Below, piece after piece: positions 1 to 8,027 of a stretch of DNA of 13,543 bases. The notes under the pieces were generated by a model. The model did not search any database. It had not been told where the DNA came from and was given only the letters and a program-made list of their open reading frames with translations. The stretch's first letter is position 1. Every line of letters starts with the position of its first letter. The position numbers were made by a program, and so were the translations under genes. The stretch comes from Aquamicrobium sp. (GTDB lineage: Bacteria; Pseudomonadota; Alphaproteobacteria; Rhizobiales; Rhizobiaceae): contig JACZJD010000460.1 in the NCBI GenBank assembly GCA_014860725.1, forward strand, positions 1-13,543, read 5' to 3'.

Positions 1-765
1 TCGATGCTGCTCTACTGGCATCACTTCGCCCATAACGGCCGGCGCATCGAGGTCGAGACCGACGACGACACCATCGGCGGCCACTTCCTGCACCTGCTGC
101 ACGGCAGGGCGCCGAAGCCTTCGCACGTCAAGGCGATGCACGTCTCGCTGATCCTCTATGCCGAGCACGAGTTCAACGCCTCGACCTTCACCGCGCGCTC
201 CATCGCCGGCACCGGGTCGGACGTCTATTCGGCGATCACCGGCGCCATCGGCGCGCTGCGCGGGCCGAAGCATGGCGGGGCCAACGAGGTCGCCTTCGAG
301 ATCCAGAAGCGCTACGCCGACCCGGACGAGGCGGAGGCCGACATCCGCCGCCGGGTGGAAGCCAAGGAAGTGGTCATCGGCTTCGGCCATCCGGTCTATA
401 TGGTCGCCGACCCGCGCAACAAGGTCATCAAGTCCGTGGCGCGGCAGCTTTCCGTCGAGGCCGGCTCGACGAAGATGTTCGACATCGCCGAGCGCATCGA
501 GGCGACCATGGCGGACGCCAGGAAGATGTTCGCCAATCTCGACTGGTTCAGCGCCGTCTCCTACCACATGATGGGCGTGCCGACGGCGATGTTCACGCCG
601 CTCTTCGTCATCTCGCGCAGCTCGGGCTGGGCCGCGCACATCATCGAGCAGCGGCAGGACAACAAGATCATCCGCCCGTCCGCCAACTATGTCGGGCCGG
701 AGAACCTCAAATTCGTGCCGATCGAGCGGCGCGGCCGCGCAAGCGCCGCCAGCAAGGCCGCATAA
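1..765 (+). CDS. prpC: 2-methylcitrate synthase, C-terminal part (5' end outside window)
   Basis: This is the C-terminal 254 residues of a citrate-synthase-fold enzyme, open from the first base; a full PrpC has about 370-390 residues, so roughly a third lies upstream. It would condense propionyl-CoA with oxaloacetate to 2-methylcitrate in the cytoplasm, the first step of the methylcitrate cycle. The three catalytic positions of the family are visible: His in GPKHGGANE (codon 271-273), His in GFGHPVY (388-390) and Asp in LDWFSA (541-543). The segment [12 protein letters not shown] and the [18 protein letters not shown] stretch favour PrpC over housekeeping GltA, which is longer. prpB follows after 9 bases, which strongly supports the assignment. 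The stop TAA overlaps the AAGGA ribosome binding site of prpB, so translation is probably coupled. A citrate synthase with mixed specificity cannot be excluded. Confidence 0.93.
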   Translation, partial: SMLLYWHHFAHNGRRIEVETDDDTIGGHFLHLLHGRAPKPSHVKAMHVSLILYAEHEFNASTFTARSIAGTGSDVYSAITGAIGALRGPKHGGANEVAFEIQKRYADPDEAEADIRRRVEAKEVVIGFGHPVYMVADPRNKVIKSVARQLSVEAGSTKMFDIAERIEATMADARKMFANLDWFSAVSYHMMGVPTAMFTPLFVISRSSGWAAHIIEQRQDNKIIRPSANYVGPENLKFVPIERRGRASAASKAA

Positions 766-774
766 GGACGGACC

Positions 775-1680
775 ATGCCCTATCTCGTTTCTTCCGACCT
801 GCCCGACCGGCCGGCCGGCCGGCGCTTCCGGGCGCTGGTCGAGCGCGGCGGCATCGCCGAGCTTCCCGGCGCGCATAACGGCATGGCCGCCCTGCAGGCA
901 AAGGCAACCGGCTTCGAGGGGCTCTACCTTTCGGGCGCGGCCATGACCGCGTCGATGGGTCTGCCCGACCTCGGCATCATCACCGTGGATGAGGCCGCCT
1001 TCTTCGTCCGCCAGATTTCCCGCGCCTCGGGCCTGCCGGTCCTGGTCGACGGCGACACCGGCTATGGCGAGGCGCTGAACGTCATGCACATGGTGCGCAC
1101 GTTCGAGGATGCGGGCGCGGGCGCCGTCCACATCGAGGACCAGCTGCTGCCGAAGAAGTGCGGCCATCTGAACGACAAGAAGCTCGCCGACGCCCGCGAC
1201 ATGGCGGCCAAGGTGGCGGCCGCTGCGAAGGCGCGCCGGCATCTCTACGTCGTCGCCCGCACCGACGCGGCGGCGAGCGAAGGCATCGACGGCGCGGTGG
1301 CGCGCGCGAAGCTCTACATGGAGGCCGGCGCCGACGCGATCTTCCCCGAGGCGCTGACCACGGCGCAGATGTTCCGCGACTTCGCGGCGCGCATGCCGGG
1401 CGTGCCGTTGCTGGCCAACATGACCGAGTTCGGCAGGACGCCGTTCTTCACCGCGAAGGAGTTCGAGGCGATGGGCTACCGGATGGTGATCTGGCCGGTC
1501 TCGTCGCTGCGCGTCGCCAACAAGGCGCAGGAAAGGCTCTATGCGACGCTGAAACGCGACGGCTCGACCCAGGCGATGCTTGGCGAGATGCAGAGCCGGG
1601 CCGAGCTTTACCAGACGATCGGGCTCGCGGACTACGAAGCGCTCGACGCTTCCATCGTCGCGACAGTCCTGCCGCAATAG
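775..1680 (+). CDS. prpB: Methylisocitrate lyase
   Basis: A 301-residue enzyme of the isocitrate lyase/PEP mutase superfamily that cleaves 2-methylisocitrate to pyruvate and succinate, the last step of the methylcitrate cycle, in the cytoplasm. The Mg-binding motif VDGDTGYG (Asp92, Asp94) and the catalytic loop KKCGH (Cys129) are intact. The family signature here reads KKCGH, the form also seen in isocitrate lyase, but isocitrate lyases are well over 400 residues while methylisocitrate lyases are near 300, and prpC lies directly upstream. The ATG start has AAGGA (764-768) six bases before it. No prpD (methylcitrate dehydratase) follows; the next gene is a transporter, so the dehydratase step must be encoded upstream of the window or elsewhere. 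Confidence 0.95.
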   Translation: MPYLVSSDLPDRPAGRRFRALVERGGIAELPGAHNGMAALQAKATGFEGLYLSGAAMTASMGLPDLGIITVDEAAFFVRQISRASGLPVLVDGDTGYGEALNVMHMVRTFEDAGAGAVHIEDQLLPKKCGHLNDKKLADARDMAAKVAAAAKARRHLYVVARTDAAASEGIDGAVARAKLYMEAGADAIFPEALTTAQMFRDFAARMPGVPLLANMTEFGRTPFFTAKEFEAMGYRMVIWPVSSLRVANKAQERLYATLKRDGSTQAMLGEMQSRAELYQTIGLADYEALDASIVATVLPQ

Positions 1681-1702
1681 AAGACGGTGCCAACGACTCC
1701 GG

Positions 1703-1780
1703 GGATGGCAAGAAAACCCTGCTTTTCAAACCCCGTGGGCTCCCTTAAGCTACGCGGCAATCGTGGGTGGCAAGAACCCT
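1703..1780 (+). repeat. Imperfect direct repeat pair upstream of the binding-protein gene
   Basis: The 9-mer TGGCAAGAA occurs at 1706-1714 and 1768-1776, each preceded by GG(A/G) and followed by CCCT (1703-1720 and 1765-1780; the first copy has two extra A). The copies are 62 bases apart, close to six helical turns, and flank the candidate promoter. They could be two sites for one regulator, but this is inference; nothing identifies the protein. Confidence 0.4.
1723..1751 (+). promoter_or_regulatory. Candidate sigma-70-type promoter for the binding-protein gene
   Basis: TTTTCA (1723-1728) and TAAGCT (1746-1751) are separated by 17 bases and lie in the locally AT-richer gap between prpB and the binding-protein gene. 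The match to consensus is 4/6 and 3/6, so this is only a candidate. The start codon follows about 65 bases later. Confidence 0.28.
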
Positions 1781-1815
1781 CACGGGGAAGATCGCATCAT
1801 AAACAGGGAGCTGAC

Positions 1816-3390
1816 ATGCGAAAACTTCTTCTCACTGCGAGCGTGCTCGCGCTTGGCGCGTTCACGATGCCGGCCTCGGCGGAAACGGTCCGCTGGGCGC
1901 GTGCGTCGGATGCGCTGACGCTTGATCCGCACTCGCAGAACCAGGGTGTCACCCACAACTTCAACCACCACATCTACGAGACGCTGCTCAACCGCGACGT
2001 CGAGGGCAACCTCATCCCGCGGCTGGCGACCGAGTGGTACGTGAAGGCCGACGATCCGACGGTGTGGGTGTTCAAGCTGCGCGAGGGCGTCAAGTTCCAC
2101 GGCGGCGAGGACTTCACCGCCGAGGACGTCGTGTTCTCGCTCAACCGGGCGCGCTCGGACAAGTCGAACATGCGCCAGCTGCATGCCGACGTGGCCGACG
2201 TCGTCGCCGTCGACGACCTGACCGTCGAAGTGAAGATGAACGGCCCGTCGCCGCTCTATCCGAACAACATCACCAACACCTTCATCATGGACAAGGGCTG
2301 GTCCGAAGAGCACGATGTGGTCGAGGTGCAGGACTTCGCCGCCGGCGAGGACAACTACGCCGTCCGCAACGCCAACGGCACCGGCCCCTACGTGCTGCAG
2401 TCGCGCGAGGTGGACGTGCGCTCGGTGCTGACCTGGTTCGACGGCCACTGGGCCGAGCAGCCGGCGGTGACCGAGATCGTCTACCTGCCGATCAAGGAAG
2501 CGGCCACCCGCGTCGCGGCGCTGCTGTCGGGCGAAGTCGACATCGTGCAGGACGTTCCGGTGCAGGACATCGACCGCCTGAGCAACACGTCCGGCGTCAA
2601 GGTCGAGACCGGCCCCGAGAACCGCGTCATCTATTTCGGCTACAAGTTCGGCGATGCGCCGCTCAAGTCGTCGAACGTCACCGACAAGAACCCGTTCAAC
2701 GACCCGAAGGTGCGCGAGGCGATGGAGCTCGCCATCGACCGCGAGGCCATCAAGCGCGTCGTCATGCGCGGCCAGTCGGTGCCGACCGGCGTCGCCACGC
2801 CGCCCTTCGTCAACGGCTGGACGCCCGAGCTCGACGCCTTCCCGGCGCCGGACGTGGCCAAGGCCAAGGAACTCTTGGCCGAGGCCGGCTATCCGGACGG
2901 CTTCACCGTCACGCTTGACACGCCGAACGACCGCTACGTCAATGACGAGGCGATCAGCCAGGCCGTGGTCGGCATGCTCGGCCAGATCGGCATCCGGGTG
3001 ACGCTCGCCTCGCGGCCGGTCGCGCAGCACTCGCCGCTCATCCTCAGCTCGGACACCGACTTCTACCTGCTCGGCTGGGGCGTCCCGACCTTCGATTCGG
3101 CCTATATCTTCAACGATCTGGTCCACACCAAGGACGGCAAGTACGGCGCCTACAATGTCGGCCTCTACTCCAACCCCGAGATCGACGCGAAGATCGTCTC
3201 GCTCGGCACCGAGGTCGATCTCGACAAGCGCAACGCGACCGTCGCCGAGATCTGGAAGGTGGTGAAGGAAGACCGCGTGCTTCTGCCGATCCACAACCAG
3301 GTTCTGGCCTATGCGATGAAGGACAACCTCACGCTGGCGGTCCATCCCGAGAACCAGCCGCTGCTGAACGAAGTCACGTTCAACCAGTAA
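1816..3390 (+). CDS. ABC transporter periplasmic substrate-binding protein, family 5 (DppA/OppA-like)
   Basis: A 524-residue family 5 extracellular solute-binding protein that would capture a substrate in the periplasm and deliver it to the permeases encoded downstream. Residues 1-22 form a typical Sec signal peptide (RK, hydrophobic core, then PASA before Glu23); no lipobox Cys is present, so the mature protein should be soluble. Family features include an early TLDPH segment, the block REGVKFHGGEDFTAEDVVFSL, the GTGPYVL motif, and DPKVREAMELAIDRE in the second lobe. I chose ATG 1816 because GGGAG (1806-1810) sits five bases upstream and the signal peptide begins there; the frame is open further upstream but lacks protein character. 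The substrate cannot be read from sequence: dipeptides, opines, glutathione and other small molecules are all used by this family. A strong terminator follows directly. Confidence 0.92.
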   Translation: MRKLLLTASVLALGAFTMPASAETVRWARASDALTLDPHSQNQGVTHNFNHHIYETLLNRDVEGNLIPRLATEWYVKADDPTVWVFKLREGVKFHGGEDFTAEDVVFSLNRARSDKSNMRQLHADVADVVAVDDLTVEVKMNGPSPLYPNNITNTFIMDKGWSEEHDVVEVQDFAAGEDNYAVRNANGTGPYVLQSREVDVRSVLTWFDGHWAEQPAVTEIVYLPIKEAATRVAALLSGEVDIVQDVPVQDIDRLSNTSGVKVETGPENRVIYFGYKFGDAPLKSSNVTDKNPFNDPKVREAMELAIDREAIKRVVMRGQSVPTGVATPPFVNGWTPELDAFPAPDVAKAKELLAEAGYPDGFTVTLDTPNDRYVNDEAISQAVVGMLGQIGIRVTLASRPVAQHSPLILSSDTDFYLLGWGVPTFDSAYIFNDLVHTKDGKYGAYNVGLYSNPEIDAKIVSLGTEVDLDKRNATVAEIWKVVKEDRVLLPIHNQVLAYAMKDNLTLAVHPENQPLLNEVTFNQ

Positions 3391-3406
3391 CGGCGGAGAC
3401 CTGAAC

Positions 3407-3443
3407 CGGCTTGCTGCGTGAATTCGGCGCAGCAAGCCGTTTT
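3407..3443 (+). terminator. Intrinsic terminator after the binding-protein gene
   Basis: CGGCTTGCTGCG (3407-3418) pairs perfectly with CGCAGCAAGCCG (3428-3439) around a 9-base loop and is followed by TTTT (3440-3443). It starts 16 bases after the stop codon. In binding-protein-dependent systems such hairpins commonly let the binding protein be made in excess over the membrane parts; complete or partial termination cannot be told from sequence. Confidence 0.88.
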
Positions 3444-3473
3444 CGATGGCGTTTCCTTGCGAACCGTGCTTCC

Positions 3474-3498
3474 GGCTGCATGGCATTGCCATGCGGCC
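3474..3498. promoter_or_regulatory. 25-bp palindrome, candidate operator
   Basis: GGCTGCATGGCA (3474-3485) and TGCCATGCGGCC (3487-3498) are inverted copies around a single T (3486), with one mismatch in twelve pairs; the inner 17 bases are a perfect palindrome. The one-base centre makes a stable RNA hairpin less likely than a site for a dimeric DNA-binding protein. It overlaps the -35 element of the candidate permease promoter. Confidence 0.5.
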
Positions 3499-3513
3499 CC
3501 GTTTGCATAGAGT
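3486..3513 (+). promoter_or_regulatory. Candidate sigma-70-type promoter for the permease-ATPase operon
   Basis: TTGCCA (3486-3491, 5/6 match) and TAGAGT (3508-3513, 4/6 match) are separated by 16 bases, downstream of the terminator. The predicted transcript would start near 3520 and carry a leader of about 240 bases before the first permease gene. Confidence 0.42.
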
Positions 3514-3582
3514 GATTTCCGGCCAGGACGTTTCCGCCCTCCCTTTCGGAAGGCGGCATGTCCGGGGTGCGATTTCAGCCGG

Positions 3583-3623
3583 CTTCCCGCAGGTCCGACG
3601 CGGGAAGGATGGCGGTTCGGACC
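3583..3623 (+). other. Potential H-type RNA pseudoknot in the permease leader
   Basis: Stem 1 is CTTCCCGC (3583-3590) with GCGGGAAG (3600-3607), eight perfect pairs. Its 9-base loop contains GGTCCGA (3592-3598), which pairs perfectly with TCGGACC (3617-3623) beyond the stem. Connecting loops are 1, 1 and 9 bases, a geometry suited to a coaxially stacked H-type pseudoknot. Alternatively the two helices could be independent chance dyads in GC-rich DNA. No known riboswitch consensus was recognised. Confidence 0.4.
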
Positions 3624-3689
3624 CCGGCCCGGGACAGTGCATCGCGGCGTTTCGCGAGGAAATGCAGAAGAAACAGGTAGGTCGCGCCC

Positions 3690-3707
3690 GGCATCCCTGA
3701 GGATGCC
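3690..3707 (+). other. 7-bp hairpin in the permease leader
   Basis: GGCATCC (3690-3696) pairs perfectly with GGATGCC (3701-3707) around CTGA. No T tract follows, so it is not a terminator; it would be an RNA structure about 50 bases ahead of the permease start. Confidence 0.4.
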
Positions 3708-3726
3708 TGCCGATCCGGACGCTTGC

Positions 3727-3740
3727 GGGCGTTCGCGCCC
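3727..3740 (+). other. UUCG-tetraloop hairpin beside the permease ribosome binding site
   Basis: GGGCG (3727-3731) pairs with CGCCC (3736-3740) around TTCG, the exceptionally stable UUCG tetraloop. It ends four bases before GGGGA (3745-3749), the ribosome binding site of the first permease, so it may affect ribosome access or protect the mRNA 5' side. Confidence 0.45.
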
Positions 3741-3757
3741 ATGCGGGGAAAAAAGCC

Positions 3758-4741
3758 ATGCTTGCCTTCATCCTGCGACGGCTCGCCCAGTCATTCATCG
3801 TGATGCTGGTTGTCGCGCTCATCTCGTTCATGCTGTTCCGCTTCGTCGGCGACCCGGTCGCCAACCTGGTGGGCCAGGAATCGCGCATCTCCGACATCGA
3901 GGAGCTGCGCCAGAGGCTCGGCCTCAACGATCCGTTCTACATCCAGTTCGTCCGCTTCATCGGCAATGCGCTGCAGGGCGAGTTCGGCATCTCCTACCGG
4001 CTGCAGCAGCCGGTGACCGAGCTCATCGTCAGCCGCCTGCCGGCGACGATCGAGCTCGCCTTCGCCTCGGCGATGATCGCGCTGGTCTTCGGCGTGGTGC
4101 TCGGCGTGTTCACGGCGCTGCGGCCGAAGACCTTCGCCACGGGCGTCATCATGACGCTGTCGCTGGTCGGCGTGTCGCTGCCGACCTTCCTCATCGGCAT
4201 CGGCCTGATCTACGTCTTCGCCGTCGAGCTGCAATGGCTGCCCTCCTTCGGGCGCGGCGGGGTGACCGATCTCGGCTGGTGGCGCACCGGGCTGCTCACG
4301 GAGTCCGGCCGACGCTCGCTGATCCTGCCGGCGATCACGCTGTCGCTGTTCCAGCTCACCCTCATCATGCGGCTCGTCAGGGCCGAGATGCTGGAGGTGC
4401 TGCGGCAGGACTACATCCGCTTCGCCCGCGCGCGCGGGCTCTCCAAGCGGGCGATCAATTTCGGCCACGCGCTGAAGAACACGATGGTGCCCGTGATCAC
4501 GATCACCGGCCTTCAGCTCGGCTCGGTCATCGCCTTCTCCATCGTGACGGAAACGGTGTTCCAGTGGCCGGGGGTCGGCTCGCTGTTCATCAACTCGGTC
4601 CAGGTGGCCGACGTGCCGGTGATGGCCGCCTACCTGATGTTCATCGCCTTCGTCTTCGTCGTCATCAACCTGATCGTCGACATCCTCTATTACGCCGTCG
4701 ATCCGCGCCTTCGGGTGCACGGCATCGGCGCGGGGAAATGA
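3758..4741 (+). CDS. ABC transporter permease, DppB-like
   Basis: A 327-residue inner-membrane permease that forms half of the translocation pore of the peptide/nickel-type importer. Six membrane segments are visible near residues 10-30, 99-121, 130-157, 188-206, 243-265 and 288-313. The cytoplasmic coupling loop that contacts the ATPase is at about 207-240 (RAEMLEVLRQDYIRFARARG onwards). The N-terminal MLAFILRRL and the ending DPRLRVHG are characteristic of the DppB/OppB subfamily, as is the length. ATG 3758 is preceded by GGGGA eight bases upstream. The stop TGA overlaps the next gene's first possible ATG (ATGA), so the two permeases are probably translationally coupled. Confidence 0.93.
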   Translation: MLAFILRRLAQSFIVMLVVALISFMLFRFVGDPVANLVGQESRISDIEELRQRLGLNDPFYIQFVRFIGNALQGEFGISYRLQQPVTELIVSRLPATIELAFASAMIALVFGVVLGVFTALRPKTFATGVIMTLSLVGVSLPTFLIGIGLIYVFAVELQWLPSFGRGGVTDLGWWRTGLLTESGRRSLILPAITLSLFQLTLIMRLVRAEMLEVLRQDYIRFARARGLSKRAINFGHALKNTMVPVITITGLQLGSVIAFSIVTETVFQWPGVGSLFINSVQVADVPVMAAYLMFIAFVFVVINLIVDILYYAVDPRLRVHGIGAGK

Positions 4742-4743
4742 CC

Positions 4744-5702
4744 ATGTCCTCAGTTCAGACCACACCTCCCGTAACGGCGGTGGCGCCACCGCGCTCCTTC
4801 TTCCGCCGCGTCTGGGATTCAGACGTCTTCTTCTCGTTCCGCCGCTCCCCGGTCACCATCGTCGCCGCCGTGGTGACGCTGCTCATGGTCGGCGCGGCGG
4901 TGTTCGCGCCGTGGATCGCGCCCTACGATCCGTTCAATCCGGCGAGCCTCAACCTGATGGACGGCTTCACGCCGCCGATGTCGGAATCGATGGCCGGCAA
5001 CTACTTCGTGCTCGGGTCCGACCATCAGGGCCGCGACGTTCTGTCGACCATCCTCTACGGCAGCCGCGTGTCGCTGTTCGTCGGCGTCTCGGCGACGCTG
5101 TTCGCCATCGTGCTGGGCGTGTCGCTCGGGCTGACCGCGGGCTATCGCGGCGGCATGACCGACGCGGTGATCATGCGCATCGCCGATATCCAGCTCTCCT
5201 TCCCGGCGATCCTGATCGCGCTGCTGATCTTCGGCATCGCGCGCGGCGTCATTCCGCCGAGCCGGCACGAGAGCATGGCGATCTGGGTGCTGATCGTGGC
5301 GATCGGCCTGTCGAACTGGGCGCAGTTCGCGCGCACCGTGCGCGGCGCCACCATGGTCGAGCGACAGAAGGACTACGTGTCGGCCGCGCGCATCATGGGC
5401 GTGCATCCGCTGCGCATCCTGGTGCGGCACATCCTGCCCAACGTGGTCGGCCCGGTGCTGGTCATCGGCACCATCGGGCTGGCGCTCGCCATCATCGAGG
5501 AGGCGACGCTGTCCTTCCTCGGCGTCGGCGTGCCGCCGACCCAGCCGTCGCTCGGAACGCTGATCCGCATCGGCCAGCAGTTCCTGTTCTCCGGCGAGTG
5601 GTGGATCCTGTTCTTCCCCGCCGTCACGCTCGTTCTGCTCGCGCTCGCCGTCAACCTGCTCGGCGACTGGCTGCGCGATGCGCTCAACCCGAGGTTGCGC
5701 TG

Positions 5703-5703
<1 letters not shown>
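4744..5703 (+). CDS. ABC transporter permease, DppC-like
   Basis: A 319-residue inner-membrane permease, partner of the preceding one. It has the DppC/OppC layout: a cytoplasmic N-terminus with many Pro and Arg, a first membrane segment at about 37-57, the periplasmic motif LGSDHQGRDVLSTILYGSR (90-108), further membrane segments, the coupling loop around 200-235 (VERQKDYVSAARIMGV), and an ending of LRDALNPRLR. Two starts compete: ATG 4738, which overlaps the upstream stop as ATGA, and ATG 4744. GGGGA (4732-4736) is only one base from the first but seven from the second, so I chose 4744; the difference is two residues. Its stop shares one base with the next start (TGATG). Confidence 0.92.
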
Positions 5704-7337
<1,634 letters not shown>

Positions 7338-7354
7338 GGCTCTCGGGTGAGGTG

Positions 7355-7918
7355 ATGGAAAAGATCGAAGCCGGCTGGGTGGACGAGGTCTTGGACTTCT
7401 GGTTCGGGGAGCTGACCTACGAGGACTGGTTCTCCGGCGGGAAGGAACTGGACGAGAAGGTCAGCTCGCGCTTCCTGCCGCTCTACGAGCGGCTGAAGGC
7501 CGGCTTCGACGAGAAGGCGGTCGGCGACGCGCGCACGGCGCTCGCCGCCGTCATCGTCTTCGACCAGTTCCCGCGCAACATGTTCAGGGGCAGCGCGGCT
7601 GCCTTCGTCACGGACGATCTCGCCGCCGGTATCGCCCGGCTCGCCGTCGAGCGCGGCTGGGACCGCGAGGTCGAGCCGGCGGCGCGGCCGTTCTACTACA
7701 TGCCGTTCATGCACTCCGAAATCCTCGCGGATCAGGAGCGCTGCGTCGATCTCTTCCGCGAGATCGGCGAGGGCGAGGGGCTGAAATACGCCATCGAGCA
7801 CCGCGACATAGTGGCCCGGTTCGGCCGCTTCCCGCACCGTAACCGCCCGCTGGGGCGGGAAAGCACAAGGGAGGAGATCGAGTTCATGGAGGGGCACGCA
7901 GGCTACGGCCAGTCGTGA
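7355..7918 (+). CDS. DUF924 family protein
   Basis: A 187-residue protein of the widespread DUF924 family, whose biochemical role is not established as far as I know. Recognisable family blocks are the N-terminal VLDFWFGE (12-19) with a following DWF, then VIVFDQFPRNMFRGS (66-80), FYYMPFMHSE (113-122) and the near-C-terminal HRDIVARFGRFPHRN (149-163). No signal peptide or membrane segment is visible, so it should be cytoplasmic. The start ATG lies 17 bases after the ATPase stop, with GGG (7345-7347) and GAGG (7349-7352) upstream; in-frame GTG codons at 7352 is also possible. The short gap suggests cotranscription with the transporter, but members of this family occur in many contexts, so a transport role should not be inferred. 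Confidence 0.88.
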   Translation: MEKIEAGWVDEVLDFWFGELTYEDWFSGGKELDEKVSSRFLPLYERLKAGFDEKAVGDARTALAAVIVFDQFPRNMFRGSAAAFVTDDLAAGIARLAVERGWDREVEPAARPFYYMPFMHSEILADQERCVDLFREIGEGEGLKYAIEHRDIVARFGRFPHRNRPLGRESTREEIEFMEGHAGYGQS

Positions 7919-7921
7919 GGC

Positions 7922-7956
7922 CGGCGGCGGCGCTTGCGCCGGGCAGGCTGCCGCCG
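7922..7956 (+). other. GC-rich hairpin just after the DUF924 gene
   Basis: CGGCGGC (7922-7928) pairs with GCCGCCG (7950-7956), enclosing a smaller GGCG/CGCC hairpin (7929-7940). It begins four bases after the stop codon but has no T tract, so it is at best a weak terminator or an mRNA 3'-end structure. A short TAGAT-GAA-ATCTA dyad follows at 7957-7969. Confidence 0.35.
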
Positions 7957-8010
7957 TAGATGAAATCTAGCGAAGACTAACCCCGGAAAGCGGCGCTGCC
8001 GGCAACATCG

Positions 8011-8027
8011 AGGGAGGGATCACCTTG
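8011..8027 (+). promoter_or_regulatory. Strong ribosome binding site setting a TTG start
   Basis: AGGGAGGG (8011-8018) lies six bases before TTG 8025-8027. No ATG or GTG alternative with comparable spacing is present, and the next in-frame ATG lies 37 codons on, inside conserved sequence. This decides the start of the acyl-CoA ligase. Confidence 0.75.

Larger units (their letters stand above)
3391..3757 (+). other. Noncoding region between binding protein and permease genes
   Basis: These 367 bases contain no convincing gene. In order they hold an intrinsic terminator (3407-3443), a palindrome (3474-3498) overlapping a candidate promoter (3486-3513), a potential H-type pseudoknot (3583-3623), a 5-bp hairpin (TCGCG 3642-3646 with CGCGA 3653-3657), and two hairpins (3690-3707, 3727-3740) just before the permease ribosome binding site. 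A short open frame across 3446-3700 has no usable ribosome binding site and a composition unlike its neighbours. Confidence 0.7.

Noticed and set aside
1706..1722. Possible sigma-54 promoter (TGGCA ... TGC) ahead of the binding-protein gene
   Set aside because: The GG and GC dinucleotides are 14 bases apart instead of the required 12, and the second TGGCA copy has no GC at the right distance either.
3583..3623. SAM-II type riboswitch, which is also an alphaproteobacterial H-type pseudoknot
   Set aside because: The conserved SAM-II loop bases are not recognisable, the stems differ, and the downstream gene is not in methionine metabolism.
3446..3700. 84-codon open frame between binding protein and permease
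   Set aside because: It has no Shine-Dalgarno sequence, no recognisable motif, and spans the candidate promoter, palindrome and pseudoknot; composition is not that of a coding frame.
1780..3927. Long open frame on the - strand across the binding-protein gene
   Set aside because: It is the antisense of a clear family 5 binding protein, rich in Arg, Asp, Val and His as expected from reversed high-GC codons, and has no ribosome binding site or recognisable domain. The same holds for the long - strand frames across 5373-7274, 8034-9734 and 10917-12698.
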